DNA of 41,265 nt from Microvirga sp. ACRRW (lineage in GTDB: Bacteria > Pseudomonadota > Alphaproteobacteria > Rhizobiales > Beijerinckiaceae). Location of the stretch: NCBI RefSeq assembly GCF_022346925.1, contig NZ_JAKRNJ010000014.1, forward strand, positions 1 through 41,265, read 5' to 3'. The notes under the pieces are model-generated. The model was not told where the DNA came from, did no database searches, and worked only from the letters and a program-made list of their open reading frames with translations. Made by a program: the position numbers and the translations under genes. Of this stretch, positions 1 through 7,283 are shown in pieces (the first letter of the stretch is position 1; every line of letters starts with the position of its first letter).

Positions 1-98
1 GTCCGGGGTGGGGTGGGAGAGCGACCTTGCAGAATGGGGTGTTTCCACCCCACCCCGCCGCTGCTGACGCAGCGTCGACCCTCCCCCTCGAGGGGAGG
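1..98. repeat. Palindromic repeat, family I, truncated by the window edge
   Basis: The stretch carries a GGGGTGGGGTGGG block, a TTTCCACCCCACCCC block and a closing palindrome CCCCTCGAGGGG at 84-95, in the same order as the element inside the pseudouridine synthase gene at 8893-9030. The left arm would lie outside the window. It sits directly downstream of rpsP, where rimM and trmD usually follow in this group, so it may separate rpsP from them. The final hairpin might also end the rpsP transcript, although it has no T-run. Family membership is by eye. Confidence 0.6.
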
Positions 99-124
99 AT
101 GGGTTGCGCCCCCTTGTCATGGCT

Positions 125-484
125 TTAAGCAGCCTCGCCTTCACCAGCCGAAGCGGCAGCGGCCTTGGCTTCAGCGCGCTCGGTCGCCTTCTTGCCCGGA
201 ACGGCCTTCTGCGGGTTGTTGCGGGCCGTACGCTTCAGGAGGCCAGCGGCATCGAGGAAGCGCAGGACGCGGTCGGTCGGCTGGGCGCCCTTGGCGAGCC
301 AAGCCTTGATCTTCTCGACTTCGAGAACGACGCGGCCGGCATCGTCCTTCGGCTTCATCGGGTCATAGGTGCCGACCTTCTCGATGAAACGGCCATCGCG
401 CGGGGAGCGCGAGTCGGCAACGACGATGCGGTAGTAAGGACGCTTCTTCGCACCACCACGGGTGAGACGGATCTTGAGGGACAT
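125..484 (-). CDS. rpsP: 30S ribosomal protein S16
   Basis: Small-subunit ribosomal protein S16, which binds 16S rRNA early in 30S assembly. The 119-residue product starts [20 protein letters not shown], the conserved S16 opening, and has [14 protein letters not shown] and the [11 protein letters not shown] segment near residues 65-72. After about residue 85 it has a Lys/Ala/Glu-rich tail, common in alphaproteobacterial S16. It is the last visible gene of a minus-strand operon; its start lies 9 nt after the stop of the small unknown gene upstream. rimM, the usual next gene, is not visible because the window ends 124 nt downstream and a palindromic repeat fills that space. Confidence 0.97.
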   Translation of the reverse strand: MSLKIRLTRGGAKKRPYYRIVVADSRSPRDGRFIEKVGTYDPMKPKDDAGRVVLEVEKIKAWLAKGAQPTDRVLRFLDAAGLLKRTARNNPQKAVPGKKATERAEAKAAAASAGEGEAA

Positions 485-493
485 GGGTTTCTC

Positions 494-763
494 CTAGTGT
501 TTAGGCTTTTCGCTAAATTCGCTGATCAGGCGTTCGATAGAGGTTTCATCCTCTAAATCACCCGTGGATCGAAGCACTTCCACATCGGTAGTGCCGTCCT
601 CGAGCAGATCGATCTCCCAGTATTCACCGGGAACGCGTGCAAGGACGGTAATTCCGTCCTTACGAAAGAAGCGGATCTCGTTCCAGATTTCTGCATCTTC
701 CAATTTTTTTGACAGCGCATGAGCGCGCTGAAGTAGCTCAGTGGCGCTGAAGTTCTCGTTCAT
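494..763 (-). CDS. Small protein of unknown function in the SRP operon
   Basis: I do not recognise this 89-residue family. It is acidic, with an N-terminal segment of probable helix (residues 5-27), a central part likely to form beta strands (FFRKDGITVLARVPGEYWEI) and an acidic C-terminal part ending SEFSEKPKH. There is no signal peptide, membrane segment or cysteine motif, so it is probably cytoplasmic. Its ATG overlaps the stop of chorismate mutase by 4 nt (ATGA) and its stop is 9 nt before rpsP, so it is almost certainly translated with them. The DNA looks less GC-rich than the neighbours. The tight coupling supports a real gene; the function is open. Confidence 0.75.
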   Translation of the reverse strand: MNENFSATELLQRAHALSKKLEDAEIWNEIRFFRKDGITVLARVPGEYWEIDLLEDGTTDVEVLRSTGDLEDETSIERLISEFSEKPKH

Positions 764-1101
764 GGCCGGCCTCCCTCGACAACGCCACCAGCCGTGCTGA
801 TCGCTTCGTGATGGCGGATGACTTGCCTAACGATGAAGGCCAAGAACTTTTCAGCGAAGTCGGGATCGAGCTTCGCGGTCTCTGCAAGGGAGCGCAGACG
901 TTTGATCTGCGTTGCCTCGCGGATGGGGTCGGCAGGCGGAAGGCTGTGCCGTGCTTTGAGCTCGCCTACTTTCTGCGTGCACTTGAAACGCTCCGCCAGC
1001 GTGTGAACGAGCACCGCATCGAGATTGTCGATGGAGTCGCGCAGGCGCTGCAATTCAGCGCTCGCGTCACTCATCTCATGCATCTGCGTCACAGTCGACA
1101 T
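760..1101 (-). CDS. Chorismate mutase, AroQ type
   Basis: Converts chorismate to prephenate, the first step towards phenylalanine and tyrosine. The 113-residue all-helical protein has the AroQ pattern: ELQRLRDSIDNLDAVLVHTLAERF at residues 17-40 with the Arg of the RxxID motif, then KVGELKARHSLPPADPIRE with the active-site Lys and Arg, and a third helix near the C-terminus (FLAFIVRQVIRHHE). There is no fused prephenate dehydratase or dehydrogenase, so it is a monofunctional enzyme. It starts 6 nt after the ffh stop. An ffh - chorismate mutase - rpsP order is common in Hyphomicrobiales, which supports the call. Confidence 0.92.
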   Translation of the reverse strand: MSTVTQMHEMSDASAELQRLRDSIDNLDAVLVHTLAERFKCTQKVGELKARHSLPPADPIREATQIKRLRSLAETAKLDPDFAEKFLAFIVRQVIRHHEAISTAGGVVEGGRP

Positions 1102-1107
1102 TGCCGC

Positions 1108-2664
1108 TTACTTCTTCTTACCGAACGGGAAGCCGCCGATGCCAGGCAGACCCGGCATCTTCGGCCCAAGGCCCGGCAGGCCCGGAACGCCCTTCGGCAT
1201 AGACGGAAGTCCGCCGCCTGCACCCGTGCCCGGGAAATCGGGGAGCTTGCCGCCCATCTGCTTCTGCAGCGCCTCGATCTGCTCCGGCGTCGGCTGGGGC
1301 ATGCCGCCACCGCCGAGACCGAACATCTTGCCGAGCTGGCCTGCCATGCCCTTGCCCTTGCCGCCGCCCATCATCTTCATGACGTCGGCCATCTGGCGGT
1401 GCATCTTGAGCAGCTTGTTGATGTCCTCGGGCTTCGTGCCGGAGCCTGCCGCGATGCGCTTCTTGCGCGAGGCCTTGAGAATATCCGGATTGCGGCGCTC
1501 AGACGGTGTCATGGAATCGATGATGGCGCGCTGACGCTTGATGATCTTGTCGTCGATATTCGCGTTTTCGAGCTGCGCCTTCATCTTGGCGACGCCGGGC
1601 ATCATGCCCATCAAGCCGCCGATGCCGCCGAGCTTTTCCATCTGGGAGAGCTGCTCGCGCAGGTCTTCGAGATCGAACTTCCCCTTGCGCATCTTCTCGG
1701 CCATGCGCTGGGCCTGCGCGGCGTCGAAGTTCTCGGCGGCCTTCTCGACCAGCGAGACGATGTCGCCCATGCCGAGGATGCGGTTGGCGACGCGGCTCGG
1801 ATGGAACTCCTCCAGCGCATCGACCTTTTCGCCCGTGCCGATGAGCTTGATCGGCTTGCCGGTGACGGCGCGCATGGAGAGCGAGGCACCGCCGCGCGCG
1901 TCACCGTCCATACGGGTGAGCACGATGCCGGTGACGCCGAGGCGCTCGTCGAAGGCGCGCGCGGTGTTGACCGCGTCCTGACCGGTGAGCGCATCCGCCA
2001 CGAGCAGAACCTCGTGCGGGTTGGTGGCGGCGCGCACGTCGGCGGCTTCCACCATCAGCGCCTCGTCCACGGTCACGCGGCCTGCCGTGTCGAGCATCAC
2101 TACGTCGTAGCCGCCGAGGCGCGCGGCCTCCATGGCGCGCTGCGCGATCTGCACCGCCGACTGGCCCGTCACGATGGGGAGCGTATCGACGCCCACCTGC
2201 TTGCCGAGCACAGCGAGCTGCTCCATCGCCGCCGGACGGCGCGTATCGAGCGAGGCCATGAGGACCTTGCGGTTCTCGCGATCCGTCAGGCGCTTGGCGA
2301 TCTTGGCGGTGGTGGTCGTCTTACCCGAACCCTGGAGACCGACCATCAGGATGCCGACGGGCGGAACCGCGTTGAGACTGATCACCTCCGCGTCCGAGCC
2401 CAGCATGTCCACGAGCTGATCGTGGACGATCTTCACCACCTGCTGGCCGGGCGAGACCGACTTGACGACCTCGGCACCGACCGCGCGGGCGCGCACCTTG
2501 TCCGTGAAGGAGCGCACGACCTCGAGCGCAACGTCGGCCTCAAGCAGGGCGCGGCGGACTTCGCGCAGGGCGGCGTTCACATCTTCTTCCGTCAGCGCGC
2601 CACGGCGCGTGAGGGAATTCAGGATGTTGGAAAGTTTATCGGAAAGGCCTTCGAACATGATCAC
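1108..2664 (-). CDS. ffh: Signal recognition particle protein Ffh (SRP54)
   Basis: GTPase of the signal recognition particle; it binds 4.5S RNA and the signal sequences of nascent membrane proteins and delivers ribosomes to FtsY. The 518-residue protein has the N domain (residues 1-90), the G domain with P-loop GLQGSGKTTTTAK, DTRRPAAMEQL, DTAGR and TRMDGDARGG, and a methionine-rich M domain (from about residue 325) ending in a Gly/Pro/Met-rich tail. The first ATG overlaps the stop of the upstream YHS-like gene by 4 nt; a second ATG two codons later (2658) is equally possible. Its receptor gene ftsY lies 7 kb away in this window. Confidence 0.97.
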   Translation of the reverse strand: MIMFEGLSDKLSNILNSLTRRGALTEEDVNAALREVRRALLEADVALEVVRSFTDKVRARAVGAEVVKSVSPGQQVVKIVHDQLVDMLGSDAEVISLNAVPPVGILMVGLQGSGKTTTTAKIAKRLTDRENRKVLMASLDTRRPAAMEQLAVLGKQVGVDTLPIVTGQSAVQIAQRAMEAARLGGYDVVMLDTAGRVTVDEALMVEAADVRAATNPHEVLLVADALTGQDAVNTARAFDERLGVTGIVLTRMDGDARGGASLSMRAVTGKPIKLIGTGEKVDALEEFHPSRVANRILGMGDIVSLVEKAAENFDAAQAQRMAEKMRKGKFDLEDLREQLSQMEKLGGIGGLMGMMPGVAKMKAQLENANIDDKIIKRQRAIIDSMTPSERRNPDILKASRKKRIAAGSGTKPEDINKLLKMHRQMADVMKMMGGGKGKGMAGQLGKMFGLGGGGMPQPTPEQIEALQKQMGGKLPDFPGTGAGGGLPSMPKGVPGLPGLGPKMPGLPGIGGFPFGKKK

Positions 2665-2888
2665 TCAATTCCTTTTGCAATGAGTGGTACATCGCGATCC
2701 GCGATGGCCTTTTCAAACTGATTGATTGCCGTTTCGAACTTGTCGCGGCAGCCGGGATTGCAGAAGCCGACCACTTCGCCGCGATAGAGGGTGAGCGAAT
2801 CCGCCGCGATCGGCTTTCCCGACCACGGGCAGGTCTCGTTGACCGCGTCCTCGATGCGCAATGTGTCTTTCGACATTCCTTCGTCCAT
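2661..2888 (-). CDS. YHS/TRASH-like small cysteine protein
   Basis: A 75-residue protein with NETCPWSGKPI (residues 18-28) and VVGFCNPGCRDKFE (residues 39-52). A CPxxGKPI sequence followed by YxGxxxxFCxPGCxxKF is the pattern of YHS-type metal-binding modules. The cysteines could bind a metal or thiol ligand, but the substrate is not known. No signal peptide is present. It overlaps ffh by 4 nt (ATGA), so it is the first gene of the operon. A second ATG at 2876 (MSKDTL) is possible; the upstream ATG has an AAAGAG 8 nt before it and is preferred. Confidence 0.8.
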   Translation of the reverse strand: MDEGMSKDTLRIEDAVNETCPWSGKPIAADSLTLYRGEVVGFCNPGCRDKFETAINQFEKAIADRDVPLIAKGIE

Positions 2889-2907
2889 TCGTCGGGCTCT
2901 TTCGCAG

Positions 2908-3013
2908 CCTCATCCTGAGGAGGACCGTCAGGTCCGTCTCGAAGGACGAGGCGTCTCCAGTGCCCGCTGGACCCTCCTTCGAGACGCCGCTGACGCGGCT
3001 CCTCAGGATGAGG
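2908..3013. repeat. Palindromic repeat, family III
   Basis: A nested inverted repeat. The outer arms CCTCATCCTGAGGAG (2908-2922) and CTCCTCAGGATGAGG (2999-3013) are perfectly complementary. The inner arms CGTCTCGAAGGA (2935-2946) and TCCTTCGAGACG (2975-2986) are also perfect. It lies between the start of the ffh operon and the next gene. Elements of this kind are widespread in Hyphomicrobiales genomes; whether it acts as a terminator, a nucleoid site or nothing is unknown. Confidence 0.85.
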
Positions 3014-3039
3014 GTCGGTGTAGTGGAGAAAGACCAAAT

Positions 3040-3180
3040 GAAAGCGCGCCCGAGGGCGCATCGCGCTGTCGGACGTTGACCTCCAGCCTCTCAGGCTGGT
3101 CGGCGGCTCATAAGGGCTCGCTCTACAGATTTGCGGTCAGCACGTAAGGGGAAATGACCGGAGAGTCAAGAAAGTCGCCT
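3040..3180. other. Intergenic region with small hairpins
   Basis: This completes the 348-bp gap between the ffh operon and the next gene. It contains two short perfect hairpins: GCGCC/GGCGC (3046-3050 with 3055-3059, loop CGAG) and CCAGCCT/AGGCTGG (3083-3089 with 3093-3099, loop CTC). On the minus strand this would be the 5' leader of the ffh operon, so a leader RNA or small RNA is possible. I found no clear promoter and no credible coding sequence. Confidence 0.3.
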
Positions 3181-3236
3181 CACCTTCTCTTTGACCCAAC
3201 CCTGAATTAGCTTGGCCTTTCATGGAGAAAGCCCGC

Positions 3237-3686
3237 ATGCTCCCTCGCACCGCTATCGCTTGTGCTTGTCTTGTCCTGAGCATCGGGGCTGCCCGGGCCA
3301 CAGGCACCTTGGATTGCGAGGCGAAGGATAAAGCCATCGATTTCACGGCCTTATCGGCCGTTCCTTATGGTCACGGCAGCCCTTTCCTGAACTTCCAGGC
3401 CGAACTGAACCTCCTTTTGAAGGGGGCGCCCGACGATTTCCGGCACCTGAAATTGAGCCAGGAGAACCTCGTCCACCACTGGATCGATGCCCGCGACATC
3501 AAATTGCTGCTCTATTGGGAGCGCATCGAGGGGCCTCACGCCTATGTCGAGCTCGTCGTGGAAACCAAACGCAAACCCGACGACGATACCAGCAGAGGGA
3601 CTTATCAGCTGAGCCTCTTCACGGTCACGAGCGACAACTCCAGGCTTATCAAGAAGCGTGGAATTGTCTCATGCGGGGTGCAATAA
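3237..3686 (+). CDS. Secreted protein of unknown function
   Basis: A 149-residue protein with a clear Sec signal peptide (MLPRTAIACACLVLSIGAARA, cleavage about residue 19-21). The mature part has two cysteines, one near its start (LDCEAK) and one at the end (VSCGVQ), which could form a disulfide. The body looks like alternating beta strands (IKLLLYWERI, AYVELVVETKRK, GTYQLSLFTV). I do not recognise the family. An upstream ATG at 3222 would add five residues; the ATG at 3237 is preferred because GGAG at 3224-3227 sits 9 nt before it. The gene ends 31 nt before the next start and may be co-transcribed with it. Confidence 0.75.
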   Translation: MLPRTAIACACLVLSIGAARATGTLDCEAKDKAIDFTALSAVPYGHGSPFLNFQAELNLLLKGAPDDFRHLKLSQENLVHHWIDARDIKLLLYWERIEGPHAYVELVVETKRKPDDDTSRGTYQLSLFTVTSDNSRLIKKRGIVSCGVQ

Positions 3687-3717
3687 GAGGCCTCTTGAGC
3701 CACCTAATAAGTCACCG

Positions 3718-4797
3718 ATGAACCGTCGCACCCTTCTCAAAGCCTTAGGTCTCCCCGCCATCGCCGCCACGGGCGCCTTTGGCTGGATGACAGCCGCCCG
3801 CGCCACGAACCGCTATTACCAGGGCCCTGTGAGCGACCATTTCGACGGGGTGCGGTTCTTCTCGCCGGGCCAGCCGCAGGACAAGGGCTTTGGCGAATTG
3901 CTGCGCTGGCAGCTCGGCGGCGGGCGTAAGGACTGGCCGGAGAGTTTTCCAAGCCCTTTTCAGGACATGCCTCCAGCCGAGGTGAAGGACTTGCGGGTCA
4001 CGCTGATCGGCCACGCCTCCTTCCTGATCCAGGTGGCGGGGCTCAACATCCTCACCGATCCGGTGTTTTCCGAGCGGGCGAGCCCGGTCTCGTTCTCAGG
4101 CCCGAAGCGGGTCAATCCGCCCGGCATCCGCTTCGAGGATCTGCCGCCGATCCATGCGGTGCTGATCACGCACAACCATTACGACCATCTCGACATCGAG
4201 ACCCTGGGCCGCCTCTGGCACAAATATAAGCCGCGCTTCATCGCGCCGCTCGGCAACGATGCGGTGATCAACGCCGAGCATCCTGAGATTTCCGTCGAGG
4301 TGCGGGATTGGGGCGGGTCGGTCGATCTTGGGTCAGGCGTCACCGTGCATCTGGAACCCGCCTATCACTGGTCCGCGCGCGGCATCAACGACCGGCGCAT
4401 GGCGCTCTGGTGTGCCTTCGTGCTCACCACGCCGGAAGGCACGATCTACCATATCGGCGATACGGGCTTCGGCGACGGCAAGATCTTCCATGCGGTCCGC
4501 GAGCGCTTCGGCGCGATCCGCCTCGCGCATCTTCCCATCGGCGCCTACGAGCCGCGCTGGTTCATGCAGCCGCAGCACATGAACCCGGACGATGCGGTGA
4601 AGGTGTTCAACATCATCGCTCCGCAGCAGGCGCTCGGCCACCATTGGGGCACATTCCGCCTCACCAACGAAGGCGTCGACGAGCCGCCGGTGGAGCTGGC
4701 AGCGGCGCTTGAAAAGTCGGAGATCTCGCCGGAACGGTTCAGGCCGTTGTGGCCGGGCGAAGCGTGGATCCCGTCAGGGTCAGAATCGGGTCTATGA
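3718..4797 (+). CDS. Tat-exported metallo-beta-lactamase-fold hydrolase (UlaG/NAPE-PLD-like)
   Basis: A 359-residue metal-dependent hydrolase of the group that includes UlaG and NAPE-phospholipase D. The metal ligands are visible: THNHYDHLD gives H152, H154, D156 and H157; AYHWSARG gives H217; GDTGFGD gives D248; LGHHWGTF gives H308/H309. The N-terminus MNRRTLLKALGLPAIAATGA carries a twin-arginine pair and a hydrophobic stretch, suggesting Tat export of the folded metalloenzyme. The frame is open 60 nt further upstream, but the Tat peptide fixes the start at 3718. The 3' end overlaps the convergent HAD gene by 59 nt. The substrate (lactone, phosphodiester or phospholipid) cannot be told from sequence. 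Confidence 0.9.
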   Translation: MNRRTLLKALGLPAIAATGAFGWMTAARATNRYYQGPVSDHFDGVRFFSPGQPQDKGFGELLRWQLGGGRKDWPESFPSPFQDMPPAEVKDLRVTLIGHASFLIQVAGLNILTDPVFSERASPVSFSGPKRVNPPGIRFEDLPPIHAVLITHNHYDHLDIETLGRLWHKYKPRFIAPLGNDAVINAEHPEISVEVRDWGGSVDLGSGVTVHLEPAYHWSARGINDRRMALWCAFVLTTPEGTIYHIGDTGFGDGKIFHAVRERFGAIRLAHLPIGAYEPRWFMQPQHMNPDDAVKVFNIIAPQQALGHHWGTFRLTNEGVDEPPVELAAALEKSEISPERFRPLWPGEAWIPSGSESGL

Positions 4798-5413
4798 GCT
4801 CGCCGGGCCGGTCCACGAAGCATGTCACGCCCGCATCCAGCAATTCCTGACGGGAGCCGTAGCCCCAGGTGACGCCGATGCCGGCGATGCCATTGGCCCG
4901 CGCGCCGATGGCATCGTGCTCCCGGTCGCCGATCATGACGGCTCGGAGCGGGTCGAAGCGTTCCTCATCGAGGATGTGGCGGATCAGGTCGCGCTTGTCG
5001 GCGTTGCGGTTGTCGAGCTCGGACCCGTAAACTTCGTGAAAGAAGTGCGACAGGCCGAAATGCTCGATGATCCGCCTTGCGAAAACATGGGGCTTGGAGG
5101 TCGCGACGAAGAGGCGGACGCCAGCATCCTGCAAGATTTCGAGAACAGCCGGAATGCCGGGATAAACCTCGTTCTCGAACAGCCCGACATCGCTGAAGCG
5201 CTCGCGATAGAGCCGCACCGCTTCCATGGCATCGTCCGGCGCGCCGAAGAGCTTCGTGAAGCCTGCAACCAGAGGCGGCCCGATCATCCATGTCAGCTCG
5301 TCCGCATGCGGAACGGGGCGGCCCAGCTTTTCGAGGGCGTATTGGATGCAGCGGGTGATGCCCGTCTTCGGGTCGGTCAGGGTCCCGTCGAGATCGAAAA
5401 GAGCAATCGTCAT
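4739..5413 (-). CDS. HAD-superfamily phosphatase, phosphoglycolate phosphatase-like
   Basis: A cytoplasmic 224-residue phosphohydrolase of the HAD superfamily, subfamily I. Motif I is LFDLDGTLTD (nucleophile D7, acid D9), motif II is VATSKP near residue 105, the motif III Lys is in the DKRDLIRH region or close by, and motif IV is VMIGDREHDAIGA. The helical cap lies between residues 15 and 80. It resembles Gph/PpaX-type enzymes that dephosphorylate 2-phosphoglycolate or similar small substrates. Its start overlaps the stop of the upstream GyrI-like gene by 4 nt (5410-5413), so the two form an operon. Its last 59 nt overlap the end of the convergent hydrolase gene. Confidence 0.9.
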   Translation of the reverse strand: MTIALFDLDGTLTDPKTGITRCIQYALEKLGRPVPHADELTWMIGPPLVAGFTKLFGAPDDAMEAVRLYRERFSDVGLFENEVYPGIPAVLEILQDAGVRLFVATSKPHVFARRIIEHFGLSHFFHEVYGSELDNRNADKRDLIRHILDEERFDPLRAVMIGDREHDAIGARANGIAGIGVTWGYGSRQELLDAGVTCFVDRPGELIDPILTLTGSTLRPATTA

Positions 5414-6213
5414 TTCGGCTGAACGTAGATATTCACTTCGAAGTTGGTGTCCTGCGAATCCGTGAAGTCGCTCACGTATTCCTCGATGAAGGCGTCGTTG
5501 GCGACGATTTCCTTGATGTCGAGATAGGCCGTGATCGTCTCGTAGGTGCCGTCGATCTCATCATAGGCATCCTTGTGCACGAAGCGGAATGCCTTGCCTT
5601 CCGGCGTCTTGCCGAACTTGATCTCCGGCGTCAGCTCGGTCTTGCCCTCGGGCGCCTGCGCGATCGGGATCATGACCTCATACTTGAAGCCGTTATCGTC
5701 CGTATGAACGAAGATGGTGATCGGGCGACCTGCGGACGCAATGTTCGCCTTCTTCAGCTCAGCATCGAGCTTCGCGACCGCGTTCTTCAGGTTGGTGAAG
5801 GCATCGTCCCAGGTGCTGGTACCGGTGAGGATTGCCGACGGCTTGGCCGTGAGCACGCCTTCCTCCACACCCGTGGGATCGTTCGGATTGGGGAAGAGCG
5901 TCGTGCGCGCCGACTGCTGGGCGGGCGCGATGGGAGCCGGGGCGGGCTGCGCCGTCGTCGGCTGCTGCGGCTGGGCCGGGGTCTCAGCCGCGGAGGCCGG
6001 GGCCGAGGGAGCGGGGGCGCTCTCCGCCGGGGCTTGAGCAGCAGGAACTTGGGCGGCAGGAGCCGGAGCGGGCTGGGGGGCTGGCGTCGCCGGTACGGAT
6101 TCTGCAGGCGCTGGAGCGGCCGGAGATGGGCTTGCTGCGGGCGGAGTCTGTGCCAGGGCCACGCTTGAGCAGAGGGCGAGCACGAGACAGAAGGTGGTGG
6201 AGCGCAGCCGCAT
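5410..6213 (-). CDS. Exported GyrI-like domain protein with Pro/Ala linker
   Basis: A 267-residue protein in three parts: a Sec signal peptide (residues 1-21, ending VALAQ), a Pro/Ala/Gln-rich low-complexity linker (about 22-103), and a C-terminal domain (about 125-267). The last domain has KTPEGKAFRFVHKDAYDEID, then a TYETITAYLDIK segment and FIEEYVSDF, the pattern of the GyrI-like effector-binding fold. GyrI-like domains are usually cytoplasmic ligand-binding modules, so an exported copy tethered by a long linker is unusual. The linker suggests it spans the periplasm or peptidoglycan; the ligand is unknown. It overlaps the HAD phosphatase downstream by 4 nt. Confidence 0.85.
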   Translation of the reverse strand: MRLRSTTFCLVLALCSSVALAQTPPAASPSPAAPAPAESVPATPAPQPAPAPAAQVPAAQAPAESAPAPSAPASAAETPAQPQQPTTAQPAPAPIAPAQQSARTTLFPNPNDPTGVEEGVLTAKPSAILTGTSTWDDAFTNLKNAVAKLDAELKKANIASAGRPITIFVHTDDNGFKYEVMIPIAQAPEGKTELTPEIKFGKTPEGKAFRFVHKDAYDEIDGTYETITAYLDIKEIVANDAFIEEYVSDFTDSQDTNFEVNIYVQPK

Positions 6214-6395
6214 GGGAATGCCTTAACTTCGAATCACGACAGAGTGATGAGCCGGAGCATAAGGGGGTTTTGACCGGGCCGCGAGGTGGTCCAAGCCTCA
6301 CTGTGCATGTCAGATGGAAGCAGGGTTAAAGCTCCCTCTCGCGATTTTCGGAATTTTCGGCCATATACGGCCATAAGCCTTTGAAAAGCAGCGTC

Positions 6396-7283
6396 ATGAT
6401 GAGCCCCCTCGCGAACCACCGCTTCCTGAAGATGAACGGTCTCGGCAACGAGATTACCGTGTTGGACCTGCGTGACTCCGCCCATGTGGTGAGCCCTGCG
6501 GAGGCACGCGCCATCGCCGCCGATCCCCGTTCGCGCTTCGACCAGCTGATGGTGCTGCACGATGCGGTCTCGCCTGGAACGGATGCCTCCATGCGCATCT
6601 ACAACACGGACGGCTCGGAATCCGGCGCCTGCGGCAACGGCACCCGCTGCGTCGCCTGGGCCATGCTGGCCGACCCGGTCATGAGCCGCCCGGTTCATGA
6701 GGGCCTGGTGCTCGAAACCAAAGCCGGCCTCCTGCCGGTGACGCGCGTCTCCGACACGGTGTTTACCGTCGATATGGGCCCGCCGCGCCTCGCCTGGAAC
6801 GAGATTCCCTTACGCGCACCCGTTTCCGACACCAGCGCCGTTGCGGTCGATAGGCATCTGCCGGAACACCCGGAGCTGCAAAACCCATCCGTCGTGAGCA
6901 TGGGCAACCCGCATGCGATCTTCTGGGTCGAAGATGCACAATCCTACGATCTCGCCGCTGTCGGCCCGGTCTTCGAGCACGATCCGGTGTTTCCGGAGCG
7001 AGCCAACATTTCCTTTGCTCAGGTCGTTAGCCCAGACCACGTGATCCTTCGCGTCTGGGAGCGCGGAGCGGGCGCCACCCGCGCCTGCGGCTCCGCCGCC
7101 TGCGCCACCGTGGTGGCGGGGGCCCGTAAGGGCCTGACAGGCCGCAAGGCCAAAATCTCGCTTCCCGGCGGAGACCTTCTGATCGAGTGGCGCGAGAGCG
7201 ACGGCCACGTGCTCATGACCGGCGAGACGCAGCTGGAGCACGAGGGTTTCTTCCCTCCTGCCCTGTTCGCGGGGGCAGCCTGA
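6396..7283 (+). CDS. dapF: Diaminopimelate epimerase
   Basis: Interconverts LL- and meso-diaminopimelate for lysine and peptidoglycan synthesis, by a cofactor-free two-cysteine mechanism. The 295-residue protein shows both catalytic cysteines: C79 in [10 protein letters not shown] and C231 in RACGSAACA, with KMNGLGNE near the N-terminus and [10 protein letters not shown] in the middle. Tandem ATGs lie at 6396 and 6399; either is possible, and a TTG at 6381 is less likely. The stop overlaps the mtaB start by 1 nt (TGATG), indicating translational coupling. Confidence 0.97.
   Translation: MMSPLANHRFLKMNGLGNEITVLDLRDSAHVVSPAEARAIAADPRSRFDQLMVLHDAVSPGTDASMRIYNTDGSESGACGNGTRCVAWAMLADPVMSRPVHEGLVLETKAGLLPVTRVSDTVFTVDMGPPRLAWNEIPLRAPVSDTSAVAVDRHLPEHPELQNPSVVSMGNPHAIFWVEDAQSYDLAAVGPVFEHDPVFPERANISFAQVVSPDHVILRVWERGAGATRACGSAACATVVAGARKGLTGRKAKISLPGGDLLIEWRESDGHVLMTGETQLEHEGFFPPALFAGAA

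Noticed and set aside
808..2721. A 637-residue open frame antisense to ffh
   Set aside because: It mirrors ffh codon structure in GC-rich DNA, is rich in His/Arg/Leu without motifs, and lies opposite a certain gene.
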